Shown here: piece after piece, positions 17,610-26,993 of the stretch | Layout of the letters: every line of letters begins with the position of its first letter | Position numbering within the stretch: the stretch's first letter is position 1 | Source of the DNA: Pseudomonas sp. B28(2017) | GTDB lineage: Bacteria; Pseudomonadota; Gammaproteobacteria; Pseudomonadales; Pseudomonadaceae | Direction: 5' to 3' | Assembly: GCF_002113025.1 (NCBI RefSeq) | Contig: NZ_NEJH01000002.1 | Location: 186,001 to 250,000, forward strand | DNA: 64,000 nucleotides | Translations under genes and position numbers: made by a program | Notes under the pieces: model-generated | Databases searched by the model: none | Seen by the model: only the letters and a program-made list of their open reading frames with translations | Told to the model about the DNA's origin: nothing

Positions 17610-19226
17610 ATGAGCCAACAGTTTCAACACGATGTTCTGGTAATTGGCAGCGGTGCTGCCGGCTTGAGCCTTGCGCTGACCTTGCCCGGTCATTTGCGCA
17701 TTGCCGTTCTGAGCAAGGGCAACCTCGCCAACGGCTCGACTTTCTGGGCCCAGGGCGGCGTTGCGGCCGTGCTGGATGACACCGATACCGTTGAATCCCA
17801 TGTCGATGACACACTCAATGCCGGCGGCGGCCTGTGCCATGAGGACGCCGTGCGCTTTACCGTCGAGCACAGCAAGGAAGCGATTCAATGGCTGATCGAC
17901 CAAGGCGTGCCCTTTACCCGCGATGAACACTCGAGCAACGAAGATGGCGGGTTCGAGTTCCACCTGACCCGCGAGGGCGGTCACAGCCACCGGCGCATCA
18001 TCCACGCCGCCGATGCCACGGGCGCTGCCATTTTCACAACCCTGCTCGACCAGGCCAGGAAGAGACCGAACATCGAACTGCTGGAACAGCGGGTTGCGGT
18101 TGACCTGATCACGGAGAAACGCCTGGGACTCGAAGGTGATCGCTGCCTCGGCGCTTATGTGCTCAATCGCGGCACCGGCGAAGTCGACACCTATGGCGCC
18201 CGTTTCGTGATCCTCGCCTCTGGTGGAGCGGCCAAGGTTTACCTGTACACCAGCAACCCTGACGGCGCCTGCGGCGATGGCATCGCCATGGCCTGGCGCT
18301 CGGGCTGCCGGGTGGCAAACCTGGAATTCAATCAGTTCCACCCTACTTGCCTGTATCACCCGCAAGCCAAGAGTTTCCTGATCACCGAAGCCCTGCGAGG
18401 CGAAGGTGCCCATCTGAAGCTGCCCAACGGCGAGCGCTTCATGCAGCGCTTCGATCCACGGGCAGAGTTGGCGCCACGGGACATCGTCGCCCGGGCCATC
18501 GACCATGAAATGAAGCGCCTGGGCGTCGATTGCGTCTATCTGGACATCAGCCACAAGCCCGAAGCGTTCATCAAGACGCACTTCCCGACGGTGTACGAAC
18601 GCTGCCTGGAATTTTCCATCGACATCACCAGACAACCGATTCCGGTGGTCCCGGCGGCGCACTATACCTGCGGCGGTGTGATGGTCGATCAACAGGGCCG
18701 CACCGATGTGCCGGGACTGTACGCCATTGGCGAAACCAGTTTCACCGGCCTGCACGGCGCCAACCGCATGGCCAGCAACTCGCTGCTGGAGTGTTTCGTT
18801 TATGCCCGTTCAGCGGCTGCGGACATTCTCGAACAGTTGCCCCGGGTTCAGATGCCAGCCCCCCTTCCCGCCTGGGACGCGAGCCAGGTCACCGACTCCG
18901 ATGAGGATGTGATCATCGCGCACAACTGGGATGAACTGCGGCGGTTCATGTGGGACTACGTTGGCATCGTGCGCACCAACAAGCGTCTGCAACGGGCGCA
19001 ACACCGCGTGCAACTGTTGCTGGATGAAATCGACGAGTTCTACAGCAACTACAAGGTCAGCCGGGATCTGATCGAGTTGCGCAACCTGGCCCAGGTGGCC
19101 GAGCTGATGATTCTGTCAGCCATGGAGCGCAAGGAAAGCCGTGGCCTGCATTACACCCTCGACTACCCGGACATGTTGCCGGTCGCGCTGGACACTATTC
19201 TGGTGCCGCCCACCTACGTCGGCTGA
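17610..19226 (+). CDS. nadB: L-aspartate oxidase
   Basis: A 538-residue flavoprotein that oxidises L-aspartate to iminoaspartate, the first step of NAD synthesis. The FAD-binding motif [11 protein letters not shown] is near residues 13-23, the succinate-dehydrogenase-like signature [18 protein letters not shown] near 121-138, and the C-terminal helical domain from about 425. I chose ATG 17610 because residues from there align with the family start. The final 32 bases overlap the 3' end of the opposing ygfX gene. Confidence 0.97.
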   Translation: MSQQFQHDVLVIGSGAAGLSLALTLPGHLRIAVLSKGNLANGSTFWAQGGVAAVLDDTDTVESHVDDTLNAGGGLCHEDAVRFTVEHSKEAIQWLIDQGVPFTRDEHSSNEDGGFEFHLTREGGHSHRRIIHAADATGAAIFTTLLDQARKRPNIELLEQRVAVDLITEKRLGLEGDRCLGAYVLNRGTGEVDTYGARFVILASGGAAKVYLYTSNPDGACGDGIAMAWRSGCRVANLEFNQFHPTCLYHPQAKSFLITEALRGEGAHLKLPNGERFMQRFDPRAELAPRDIVARAIDHEMKRLGVDCVYLDISHKPEAFIKTHFPTVYERCLEFSIDITRQPIPVVPAAHYTCGGVMVDQQGRTDVPGLYAIGETSFTGLHGANRMASNSLLECFVYARSAAADILEQLPRVQMPAPLPAWDASQVTDSDEDVIIAHNWDELRRFMWDYVGIVRTNKRLQRAQHRVQLLLDEIDEFYSNYKVSRDLIELRNLAQVAELMILSAMERKESRGLHYTLDYPDMLPVALDTILVPPTYVG

Positions 19227-19647
19227 ATTTGAGCCGGACCCGCAGGCGTCGGTGTACATCCGCCGCCTGCGCATCCCGGGGCACGCAAATGGCCCTGACC
19301 CGGCGCTCGCCACGCAAACGGAAACGCAGTACCACCACCAACGGCAGCGCCAGGCTATCCGGCCTTAGTTGCACGGGCTGCCAACCCTTGGCCCGACTCC
19401 ACAACTGCCAGCCATCGGCATCGCGCCGCAAACCGCAAAATGCCTGCGGGTGCGTCAGCAGGATCTGCCGGGGCAACAGCCAGGCTCCGTGAGCCACGCA
19501 CAGCACGACGCCGAGCCAGCTGGCCCAGACCGGAATCGACAGTAGACACAACGAACCCAACGCGAACAGCTGGGCCAAAAGATACGCCGCCAGCAACTGC
19601 CGTGAGGCATGCCAGCGGCATTCGAACCCGTTACTTGGGCTGGACAC
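19195..19647 (-). CDS. YgfX-like membrane protein
   Basis: A 150-residue protein with a GTG start and two close membrane helices (about residues 15-55), then a soluble C-terminal part with several arginines. It matches the YgfX (CptA) family, encoded beside SdhE in gammaproteobacteria. YgfX has been called a toxin in E. coli, with SdhE as antitoxin, though SdhE's main job is flavin assembly. It overlaps sdhE by 17 bases and the opposing nadB end by 32 bases. Confidence 0.8.
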   Translation of the reverse strand: MSSPSNGFECRWHASRQLLAAYLLAQLFALGSLCLLSIPVWASWLGVVLCVAHGAWLLPRQILLTHPQAFCGLRRDADGWQLWSRAKGWQPVQLRPDSLALPLVVVLRFRLRGERRVRAICVPRDAQAADVHRRLRVRLKFSRRRWAAPE

Positions 19648-19885
19648 GATCCAGGATCATGCGAACCATGCGTTGCAGTTCGGGATCCTCGGATTCGCTG
19701 CGTTCCATGAACCAGCCGAACATGTCCTGATCCTCACACGTCAGCAGTCGGACGTACAACGCGCGATCCACCTCGTTGAGCGTTGCGTAAACCTCTTTCG
19801 TGAACGGCACCAGCAACACATCAAGCTCAAGCATGCCGCGGCGGCTGTGCCAAAAGAGGCGGTTCAGTTCAACATCTTCGACCAT
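19631..19885 (-). CDS. sdhE: FAD assembly factor SdhE (YgfY)
   Basis: An 84-residue SdhE protein that helps attach FAD covalently to succinate dehydrogenase and related flavoproteins. The diagnostic RRGMLELD motif is at about residues 15-22, followed by the conserved [14 protein letters not shown] segment. It overlaps ygfX by 17 bases, as expected for a shared transcript, and diverges from ygfZ across 148 bases. Confidence 0.95.
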   Translation of the reverse strand: MVEDVELNRLFWHSRRGMLELDVLLVPFTKEVYATLNEVDRALYVRLLTCEDQDMFGWFMERSESEDPELQRMVRMILDRVQPK

Positions 19886-20033
19886 GGAGCGCTCCTCAAA
19901 TAGGCCGCAAGTATACAGACCCGCGCCCCGTCGAACACTCGGCTTTGGTCGGCACCGGCGATCCTTTGTGAACTACCCATTTCGAAGGCGCCACCTTATG
20001 ATGTCCGCCAAACTCTTTACCCTGCGATGACCC

Positions 20034-20975
20034 ATGGCCGATTCTGCTTTTTTCTGCACGCTTTCTCATGAAGGTGTTCTCGCGGTCCGCGGCGCGGACG
20101 CCAGCAAATTCCTGCAAGGCCAACTGACCTGCAATCTCAACTACCTGAGCGATTCCCGGGCCAGCCTCGGTGCGCGCTGCACGCAAAAAGGCCGGATGCA
20201 ATCGAGTTTTCGCATCCTGCTCGAAGGTGACGGCGTGGTCCTGGCCATGGCCACCGAATTGCTCGAACCGCAACTGGCGGACCTGAAAAAATACGCGGTG
20301 TTCTCCAAATCGAAACTGACCGACGAAAGTACCGCCTGGGTCCGCTTCGGCGTTGAGCATGGCGATGCTGCTCTGATCAGCCTCGGTCTGGACCTGCCGG
20401 CAGAAACCGACAGCGTCGTGCGCAACGATGGACTGATCGCCATCCGCGTCTCGCCGGAGCGCGCCGAGTTGTGGGTCGCCGCCGGTCAAGCCGACGCGGT
20501 CAAAGGCAAGCTGTCGGCTGCGCTGAGCGAAGGCGATCTGAACCAGTGGCTGCTGGGCCAGGTCCGTGCAGGGATCGGCCAGGTCATGCCCGGCACCCGC
20601 GAGTTGTTCATCCCGCAGATGCTCAACCTGCAAGCGGTCGGCGGCGTGAGTTTCAAGAAAGGTTGCTACACCGGGCAGGAAATCGTTGCGCGGATGCAGT
20701 ACCTGGGCAAACTCAAGCGCCGCCTGTATCGCCTGCAACTGGCTGCCAGCGAGCTGCCTGAACCGGGTATCGCGCTGTTTTCCCCGACCCACGGCAGCTC
20801 CATCGGCGAAGTGGTGCTGGCTGCCCGCGCCGGGCAAGGCATCGAACTCCTGGCGGTGTTGCAAGCCGAAGCAGCAGAGAGTGGAGACATTCACCTGGGC
20901 GCCCTCGAAGGGCCGTCCCTGCAACTGCTCGACCTGCCTTATGAACTGGACCGCGATCGCGAAATCCAGCAATAA
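20034..20975 (+). CDS. ygfZ: Folate-binding Fe-S cluster repair protein YgfZ
   Basis: A 313-residue protein of the YgfZ/GcvT-like family. The signature KGCYTGQE lies at 209-216 with the conserved Cys211. YgfZ binds tetrahydrofolate and maintains certain Fe-S enzymes such as MiaB. The gene is divergent from sdhE, another cofactor-assembly gene, and is followed by an HDOD gene 34 bases later. Confidence 0.94.
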   Translation: MADSAFFCTLSHEGVLAVRGADASKFLQGQLTCNLNYLSDSRASLGARCTQKGRMQSSFRILLEGDGVVLAMATELLEPQLADLKKYAVFSKSKLTDESTAWVRFGVEHGDAALISLGLDLPAETDSVVRNDGLIAIRVSPERAELWVAAGQADAVKGKLSAALSEGDLNQWLLGQVRAGIGQVMPGTRELFIPQMLNLQAVGGVSFKKGCYTGQEIVARMQYLGKLKRRLYRLQLAASELPEPGIALFSPTHGSSIGEVVLAARAGQGIELLAVLQAEAAESGDIHLGALEGPSLQLLDLPYELDRDREIQQ

Positions 20976-21009
20976 CGGCAGCACTTGGCGCGACACCTAG
21001 AGAGACTAA

Positions 21010-21831
21010 ATGAGCGAGCTGGCGGAAAAGGTCCAACAGGATTTGGTTGAGGCCATCAATAACGATGACCTGGTTCTGCCAACGTTACCGGAGGTGGCCC
21101 TGCAAATTCGCAAGGCCGCAGAAAACCCGGAAATCAGCATCAGCACCCTGAGCAAAGTGATCGGCCGCGATGCCGCGTTGTCGGCGCGCCTGATCAAGGT
21201 GGTCAATAGCCCGTTGCTGCGCGCGACCCAGGAAGTCACCGATCTGCACACGGCGATCACGCGCCTGGGCATCAACTACAGCAGCAATCTGGCGATCGGC
21301 CTGGTCATGGAGCAGATTTTCCATGCCCGCTCCGACGTGGTGGAACAGAAGATGCGCGATGTCTGGCGTAAAAGCCTGGAAATCGCCGGTGTCAGCTATG
21401 CGTTGTGCCGCAGCTACACCCAGCTCAAGCCCGATCAGGCGGCCCTTGGCGGGCTGGTGCACCAGATCGGCGTGCTGCCGATCCTGACCTACGCCGAAGA
21501 TCACTATGAGCTGCTGTCCGACCCGGTCAGCCTCAACCATGTAATCGACCAGATTCATCCGCTGATCGGCGAAAAACTGCTCAAGGTCTGGGAGTTCCCG
21601 GACATGCTGGTGCAAGTGCCACGGCTATACCTGAACTTCAAACGCCAGTCTGCACAAGTCGACTATGTGGATCTGGTGCAGGTGGCCAGCCTGTATTGCT
21701 TCCAGGACACCGATCATCCGCTTGCCCGTACCGATGCGCTGAATGTACCGGCCTTCAGGGCACTCGGAATCGATTTCGATGACGCGGCGATGTGCGCCGA
21801 TCTGGAAGAAACACGCACGATGTTTTACTGA
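21010..21831 (+). CDS. HDOD domain-containing protein
   Basis: A 273-residue protein that is almost entirely an HDOD domain (about residues 20-220), a relative of HD phosphohydrolases that lacks the metal-binding residues and usually acts in signalling. No GGDEF, EAL or receiver domain is attached. It follows ygfZ by 34 bases and is convergent with the tctE-like kinase, with a GC-rich hairpin between them. The role is unknown. Confidence 0.88.
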   Translation: MSELAEKVQQDLVEAINNDDLVLPTLPEVALQIRKAAENPEISISTLSKVIGRDAALSARLIKVVNSPLLRATQEVTDLHTAITRLGINYSSNLAIGLVMEQIFHARSDVVEQKMRDVWRKSLEIAGVSYALCRSYTQLKPDQAALGGLVHQIGVLPILTYAEDHYELLSDPVSLNHVIDQIHPLIGEKLLKVWEFPDMLVQVPRLYLNFKRQSAQVDYVDLVQVASLYCFQDTDHPLARTDALNVPAFRALGIDFDDAAMCADLEETRTMFY

Positions 21832-21839
21832 TCCTTGTT

Positions 21840-21861
21840 GCGAGGGGGTCTGCCCCCTCGC
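21840..21861. repeat. GC-rich hairpin between convergent genes
   Basis: A perfect 9-bp stem GCGAGGGGG/CCCCCTCGC with a four-base loop lies just past the HDOD stop and before the kinase stop. No T-run follows, so it is either a weak bidirectional terminator or a single REP-like element. Confidence 0.6.
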
Positions 21862-21875
21862 CACAGTGTGAATGT

Positions 21876-23264
21876 TCATTCTCCCGCAATAAAACTCACC
21901 CGCACCTTCAAACCCGCCTGCTCACCATCGTGCAAGCTGACCTGTGCCAGGTGCGCGCGACAGATCTCGCCGACAATCGCCAACCCCAATCCGGAACCGG
22001 CCACTTGCTGATTGCGTCGGTAAAAGCGTTCGAATACCCGATCACGCTCTTCAAGAGGTATGCCGGGCCCATCATCTTCGACTTCCAGTACGGCGGGCGC
22101 CGAGACGCGCAGAATCACGTTGCCACCGGGCGGCGTGTGAGCCAGTGCGTTATCCACCAGGTTGCTCAGCAATTCGTTCAGTAGCGTCGGCTCGCCCCGC
22201 AACCAGACGGGTTCATCCGCTTCCAGCGCCAGCGCGATGCCGCGCTTGTGGGCCAACGGTGCCATGGCCATGCCCAGCTCCCGTGCCAATTGACTCAGGT
22301 CGAGTAACTGCGCGCCGCCCTCGGCAATCGCCCGGGCGCCATTTTCGACCCGTGCCAGGGAAAGCAACTGATTGGCCAGATGGGTCAAGCGATCGGTGCC
22401 CTGGGCGGCGGTCTCCAGCGTGCTGCGCCAGGTATCGGGCTCGGCCGAGCGCATGCCCAGCTCCAGTCGCGCCTTGAGTGCCGCCAATGGCGTGCGCAGT
22501 TCGTGGGCGGCGTCGGCAATGAATTGCGCCTGTTTCTCGAACTGGCCGCGCAAGCGCTCGGTAAAGTGATTGAGTGCACGCACCAGCGGCCACAACTCGC
22601 GCTGCACTTCCACCAACGGCAAAGGGCGCAGATCGTCCGGCTGGCGCTCTTCCACCGCCGTGCGCAAGCGCTCCAGCGGGCGCAACGCAGCACTCACCGC
22701 AAACCACACCAGCATCAACGCCCCCATTGCCAGCATGCCCAGGCGCAGCAACGTATCCGCCGCCAGGCTGCGGGCCATGCTGACGCGCGCTTCATCGGTT
22801 TCCGCCACGCGGATTTCCGCCATGCCGTTCATGTTCGGTTCGCTCACGGGCTTGAGCAGGCTCACCACGCGCACGTTCTGCCCGCGGTACTGGGCGTTGT
22901 AGAAGCGTGCCAGCGCCGGATAGTCGTCGGTGCGCGGCGTTCCCGGCGGTGGCGCGGGCAAGTTTTCGTAACCGGAAATCAGCTTCTGATTGATGTCGTT
23001 GACCAGGTAGAAAATTCGCCCGGCACTGTCGTAGGCAAACGTATCGAGGGCCACGTAGGGCACGTCGGCGCTCAGGCTGCCGTCGCGCTGGGAGACGCCG
23101 GCGGCGATGGTCCGCGCCGAGGCCAGCAGGGTCCGGTCATAGGCCGTGTCGGCGGCTTCACGACCGTTCCAGTAGGCGCTCAACCCGCTGGCCAGCATCA
23201 ACACCACCAGCAACAGCGCCAGGTTCCACAGCAACCGCCAGCGCAGGCTGCTGGGCTTATGCAT
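21876..23264 (-). CDS. tctE: Sensor histidine kinase, TctE-like
   Basis: A 462-residue inner-membrane kinase: two membrane helices (about 12-32 and 172-192) around a periplasmic sensor region, a HAMP segment, the H-box DAAHELRTPLAALKARL with phospho-His254, and an ATPase domain with DNALAHTPPGG and DGPGIP. It overlaps the response-regulator stop by eight bases, so translation is coupled. The divergent porin and tctCBA genes make tricarboxylates the likely signal, an inference from context. Confidence 0.92.
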   Translation of the reverse strand: MHKPSSLRWRLLWNLALLLVVLMLASGLSAYWNGREAADTAYDRTLLASARTIAAGVSQRDGSLSADVPYVALDTFAYDSAGRIFYLVNDINQKLISGYENLPAPPPGTPRTDDYPALARFYNAQYRGQNVRVVSLLKPVSEPNMNGMAEIRVAETDEARVSMARSLAADTLLRLGMLAMGALMLVWFAVSAALRPLERLRTAVEERQPDDLRPLPLVEVQRELWPLVRALNHFTERLRGQFEKQAQFIADAAHELRTPLAALKARLELGMRSAEPDTWRSTLETAAQGTDRLTHLANQLLSLARVENGARAIAEGGAQLLDLSQLARELGMAMAPLAHKRGIALALEADEPVWLRGEPTLLNELLSNLVDNALAHTPPGGNVILRVSAPAVLEVEDDGPGIPLEERDRVFERFYRRNQQVAGSGLGLAIVGEICRAHLAQVSLHDGEQAGLKVRVSFIAGE

Positions 23265-23928
23265 CGCGGCTTTCCAGCAAGTAACCGAGGCCACGGAACG
23301 TCACGATGGCGACCGGCTGACCATCGAGTTTCTTGCGCAGGCGGTGCACGTAGATTTCGATCGCATCGGGGCTGGCCTCTTCATCGAGACCGAACACTTG
23401 CGACGCCAATTGCTCCTTGCTCATCACCCGACCGGGGCGTGCGATCAGGGCTTCGAGCACGGCTTGCTCGCGGGAGGTCAGGGTCAGCAATTCTTCGCCG
23501 AGGGTGAAACGCCGGGTTTCCAGGTCATAGGCCAGCACACCGCAACGCTGAATGCGTTCACCGCCCAGCACACTGCGGCGCAACAAGGCTTTGACCCGGG
23601 CTTCGAGTTCGGTCAGTTCGAATGGCTTGGCCAGATAGTCGTCGGCGCCGAGGTTGAGGCCGTGGACCCGATCCTTGACGTCGCTGCGGGCGGTCAGCAT
23701 CAACACCGGCAGGTTCTTGCCCCGTGCCCGCAAGCGCGCCAGCACTTCGAAGCCATCCATGCGCGGCAAGCCGACGTCGAGGATCGCCATGGCGTATTCC
23801 TCGCTGCCCAGCGCCAGGTCGGCCGCCACGCCATCGTGCAGGACGTCCACGGTCAGCCCGGTGCCCTTGAGCGCCTGGGCGACACTTTCGGCGAGCTGCA
23901 GATGGTCTTCGACGAGCAGGACACGCAT
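23257..23928 (-). CDS. tctD: Response regulator TctD (OmpR/PhoB family)
   Basis: A 223-residue regulator with a receiver domain (1-115, phospho-acceptor Asp51 in AILDVGLPRMDG, conserved Lys in LAKPF) and an OmpR-type winged helix (about 125-220). TctD activates tricarboxylate uptake genes in related bacteria. Upstream, in the 237-base divergent region, lie three tandem 11-bp repeats of the kind OmpR-family dimers bind. Confidence 0.93.
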   Translation of the reverse strand: MRVLLVEDHLQLAESVAQALKGTGLTVDVLHDGVAADLALGSEEYAMAILDVGLPRMDGFEVLARLRARGKNLPVLMLTARSDVKDRVHGLNLGADDYLAKPFELTELEARVKALLRRSVLGGERIQRCGVLAYDLETRRFTLGEELLTLTSREQAVLEALIARPGRVMSKEQLASQVFGLDEEASPDAIEIYVHRLRKKLDGQPVAIVTFRGLGYLLESRDA

Positions 23929-24014
23929 GGATCTTTACCTCATTCAGGGATGGTCGACGCCATTCTTTGGCGCGGAGTTTACAGCCGCAACCGCCGCTGT
24001 GAAGCCCGAAAACC

Positions 24015-24047
24015 GTGAAAGTCAGCTGAAAGCTTAGCGAAAGGTTA
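24015..24047. promoter_or_regulatory. Three tandem 11-bp repeats, probable TctD-binding site
   Basis: GTGAAAGTCAG, CTGAAAGCTTA and GCGAAAGGTTA follow one another without a gap, each with GAAAG at the same place (exact 11-base period). This is the spacing used by OmpR/PhoB-type regulators. It lies between divergent tctD and the porin gene, 119 bases before the porin start. Confidence 0.65.
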
Positions 24048-24165
24048 GCCCGTTACAGTCCAGCCACGGACAGTTTCGACTGCCGTCGCTGCGGCCACAC
24101 AGCGATACGAAAAACGCCTCGAAGCGTTTTCGACAAATAAGAACAATAAACGGAGTAAGTCATCC

Positions 24166-25458
24166 ATGCAGTCCTTGCAGACCCAGGCTATCGTGCCTGC
24201 CCGCCTCTCCCGTTTCAGCCACACTGCGCTTGCCAGCGCTGCCGCCCTTGCCGGTTTTTCACCTTTGAGCCATGCCGCATTCTTCGAAGACAGCTCGGCC
24301 ACTTTCGAAACCCGCAACATGTACTTCAATCGCGATTTTCGCGACGGTACCAGTGCCCAACAATCCAAGCGTGACGAGTGGGCCCAGGGTTTCATGCTCA
24401 ATCTGAAATCAGGCTACACCGACGGCACCGTGGGGTTCGGTGTCGATGCGCTGGGCATGATGGGGGTCAAGCTCGATTCGAGCCAGGACCGCACCGGTAC
24501 CGGGCTGCTGCCAACCCATGACGACGGGCGCGCGGCTGACGAATATTCCAAGCTCGGCCTGACCGGCAAAATGAAAATCTCCGCCAGCGAGCTGAAAATC
24601 GGCAGCCTGATCCCGGAACTGCCGATCCTCAAGCCCAACGACGGGCGCATCCTGCCACAGACCTTTGAAGGCGGCATGCTGACCTCCAAAGAGATCAAGA
24701 ACCTGACCTTCACCGGCGGGCGCCTGGACAAGGCCAAGGATCGCGACAGCACCGACTTCGAGGACGTTGCCCTCAACAACAAGAACAGCCGCTTCGCCGG
24801 AACGGTGGCCGGCGAACACTTCGACTTTGGCGGCGTGGACTACAAGTTCACCGACAAGATCACTGGCAGCTACCACTTCGCGCAACTCGATGAAGTCTAC
24901 AACCAGCACTATCTCGGGCTGGTTGCCTCACTGCCGTTCGGCCCCGGCACCTTCGCCAGTGACCTGCGGTTTGCCATCAGTGATGACCAGGGCGAGGCCC
25001 GTGGCGGCAAGATCGACAACAAGTCCCTCAACGGCCTGGTGAGCTACGCCCTGAGCGGGCACAAGTTCAGCGCGGGCTACCAACACATGTCCGGTGACAG
25101 CGCGTTCCCGTATGTGGATGGCACCGACCCGTACCTGGTGAACTTCGTGCAGATCAACGACTTTGCCGGTGCCGAAGAGCGCTCCTGGCAAGCGCGTTAT
25201 GACTTCGACTTCGTCACCCTCGGCGTCCCCGGTCTCAGCTTCATGAGCCGTTACGTGAGCGGTGACAACATCAAGCTCAAGAACGGTGACGAAGGCAAAG
25301 AATGGGAACGCAACAGCGAGATCAAATATGTAGTACAAAGCGGCGCGCTCAAGGATGTCGCCGTGCGTCTGCGCAATGCCACCTACCGCTCCAACTACTC
25401 CGCTCGCGATGCCGATGAAGTGCGTCTGCTGGTGAGCTATAGCGTTGCCCTTTGGTAA
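24166..25458 (+). CDS. OprD family porin, probably for tricarboxylates (OpdH-like)
   Basis: A 430-residue outer-membrane protein with a long signal peptide ending SHAAFFEDS (about residue 37) and the OprD-family start of the mature chain (FEDSSATFETRNMYFNRDFRDG in pieces), ending in aromatic VALW as barrels do. OprD porins pass small carboxylates or basic amino acids. Location directly before tctCBA and divergent from tctDE points to citrate/tricarboxylate entry, as for P. aeruginosa OpdH; specificity itself cannot be read. Confidence 0.9.
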   Translation: MQSLQTQAIVPARLSRFSHTALASAAALAGFSPLSHAAFFEDSSATFETRNMYFNRDFRDGTSAQQSKRDEWAQGFMLNLKSGYTDGTVGFGVDALGMMGVKLDSSQDRTGTGLLPTHDDGRAADEYSKLGLTGKMKISASELKIGSLIPELPILKPNDGRILPQTFEGGMLTSKEIKNLTFTGGRLDKAKDRDSTDFEDVALNNKNSRFAGTVAGEHFDFGGVDYKFTDKITGSYHFAQLDEVYNQHYLGLVASLPFGPGTFASDLRFAISDDQGEARGGKIDNKSLNGLVSYALSGHKFSAGYQHMSGDSAFPYVDGTDPYLVNFVQINDFAGAEERSWQARYDFDFVTLGVPGLSFMSRYVSGDNIKLKNGDEGKEWERNSEIKYVVQSGALKDVAVRLRNATYRSNYSARDADEVRLLVSYSVALW

Positions 25459-25497
25459 TTCAGTACGTCCATAACAACAACTCCCAAGGAGACTTGA

Positions 25498-26475
25498 ATG
25501 AACCTGTCAATGCGTAAAATCGCCCTCGCCGCCAGCGTCCTGCTGTTCACCGGCCAAGCGCTCGCCGAACCCAAACGCCCTGAATGCATCGCCCCGGCCT
25601 CGCCCGGCGGTGGCTTCGACCTGACCTGCAAACTGGCGCAAAGCGCGCTGATCAACGAAAAACTGCTGACCAAACCGATGCGCGTGACCTACATGCCCGG
25701 CGGTGTCGGTGCGGTGGCGTATAACGCGGTGGTCGCCCAGCGTCCGGCCGATGCCGGCACCCTGGTGGCCTGGTCCAGCGGCTCACTGTTGAACCTGGCC
25801 CAAGGCAAGTTCGGCCGTTTCGATGAAAGCAACGTGCGCTGGCTGGCCGCCGTTGGCACCAGCTATGGCGCCATCGCGGTTAAAAGCGACTCGCCCTACA
25901 AGACCCTCGACGATCTGGTTAAGGCACTGAAGAAAGATCCGAGCAAAGTGGTGATCGGCTCCGGTGGCACCGTCGGCAGCCAGGACTGGATGCAAACCGC
26001 GCTGATCGCCAAGGCCGCCGGGATCAACCCTCGCGACCTGCGTTACGTTGCCCTTGAAGGCGGCGGTGAAATAGCCACCGCCCTGCTCGGCGGTCACATC
26101 CAGGTCGGCAGCACCGACATCTCCGACTCCATGCCGCACATCCTCAGCGGCGACATGCGCCTGCTGGCGGTGTTCTCCGACAAGCGTCTGGACGAACCGG
26201 AAATGAAAGACATCCCTACGGCCCGCGAACAAGGCTACGACATTGTCTGGCCGGTGGTGCGCGGTTTCTACCTCGGGCCAAAAGTCAGCGACGAAGACTA
26301 CGCCTGGTGGAAAGCTGCCTTCGACAAACTGCTGGCCTCCGAAGACTTCGCCAAGCTGCGCGATCAGCGCGAGCTCTTCCCGTTCGCCATGACCGGCCCG
26401 GAGCTGGACACCTACGTGAAGAAGCAGGTCGCGGACTACAAAGTGCTGGCCAAAGAGTTCGGCCTGATCCAGTGA
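25498..26475 (+). CDS. tctC: Tripartite tricarboxylate transporter substrate-binding protein TctC
   Basis: A 325-residue periplasmic binding protein with a signal peptide (1-23, ending ALA) and the Bug/TctC fold, including the APASPGGGFD ligand-loop motif near residue 32. It captures tricarboxylates for the TctAB permease. The start has AAGGAG eight bases upstream. A strong hairpin follows the stop before tctB. Confidence 0.95.
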   Translation: MNLSMRKIALAASVLLFTGQALAEPKRPECIAPASPGGGFDLTCKLAQSALINEKLLTKPMRVTYMPGGVGAVAYNAVVAQRPADAGTLVAWSSGSLLNLAQGKFGRFDESNVRWLAAVGTSYGAIAVKSDSPYKTLDDLVKALKKDPSKVVIGSGGTVGSQDWMQTALIAKAAGINPRDLRYVALEGGGEIATALLGGHIQVGSTDISDSMPHILSGDMRLLAVFSDKRLDEPEMKDIPTAREQGYDIVWPVVRGFYLGPKVSDEDYAWWKAAFDKLLASEDFAKLRDQRELFPFAMTGPELDTYVKKQVADYKVLAKEFGLIQ

Positions 26476-26491
26476 TCGTCTCTGTCTAGCG

Positions 26492-26520
26492 GCTGCGACT
26501 TCGCTCGGCGGAGTCGCAGC
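26492..26520 (+). repeat. Intercistronic hairpin between tctC and tctB
   Basis: A 9-bp perfect stem GCTGCGACT/AGTCGCAGC with an 11-base loop lies in the 58-base gap between tctC and tctB. No T-run follows. Such hairpins commonly protect the upstream mRNA end, giving more binding protein than permease; it may alternatively be a short extragenic repeat. Confidence 0.6.
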
Positions 26521-26533
26521 ACAGGAGTTCCTC

Positions 26534-26992
26534 ATGCTCTTACAACGCATTTTTGCTTCGGTGCTGTTGCTGGCCTGTATCGGCCTGGCACTGATGGCGT
26601 GGCCGTACCAAGCGGCTTTTTCCTACGAACCGGTGGGGCCTCGGGCCTTTCCATTGCTGATGCTCGGCCTGATGGGCTCGGCACTTCTGTACATGGTATT
26701 TCGTCCTGCGCCGATCAAGCACAGCGATGACGAGCCGCCGCTGGACCGCGAAACCCTGACCAAGATCGGCATCTGCGTGGTGCTGTTGCTGGTATTCGCC
26801 GGCGCCTTCGAACCTCTTGGTTTCATCGTCGCCAGCATCCTCACCGGCGTGCCGATGGCACGCCTGTATGGCGGCCGCTGGGTACCCAGCATCGTGATCA
26901 TCAGCCTGATGGCCGTCGGCCTTTACCTGCTGTTCGACCGCGTGATGGACGTACCGCTGCCCCTCGGCCTGCTCGACGTTCTGGAGAACTGA
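26534..26992 (+). CDS. tctB: Tripartite tricarboxylate transporter small membrane subunit TctB
   Basis: A 152-residue inner-membrane protein with four predicted helices, the size and layout of TctB. It pairs with TctA in the sodium- or proton-driven uptake of tricarboxylates delivered by TctC. An AGGAG lies eight bases before the ATG. tctA begins two bases after its stop codon ends, so translation is probably coupled. Confidence 0.93.
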   Translation: MLLQRIFASVLLLACIGLALMAWPYQAAFSYEPVGPRAFPLLMLGLMGSALLYMVFRPAPIKHSDDEPPLDRETLTKIGICVVLLLVFAGAFEPLGFIVASILTGVPMARLYGGRWVPSIVIISLMAVGLYLLFDRVMDVPLPLGLLDVLEN

Positions 26993-26993
26993 T

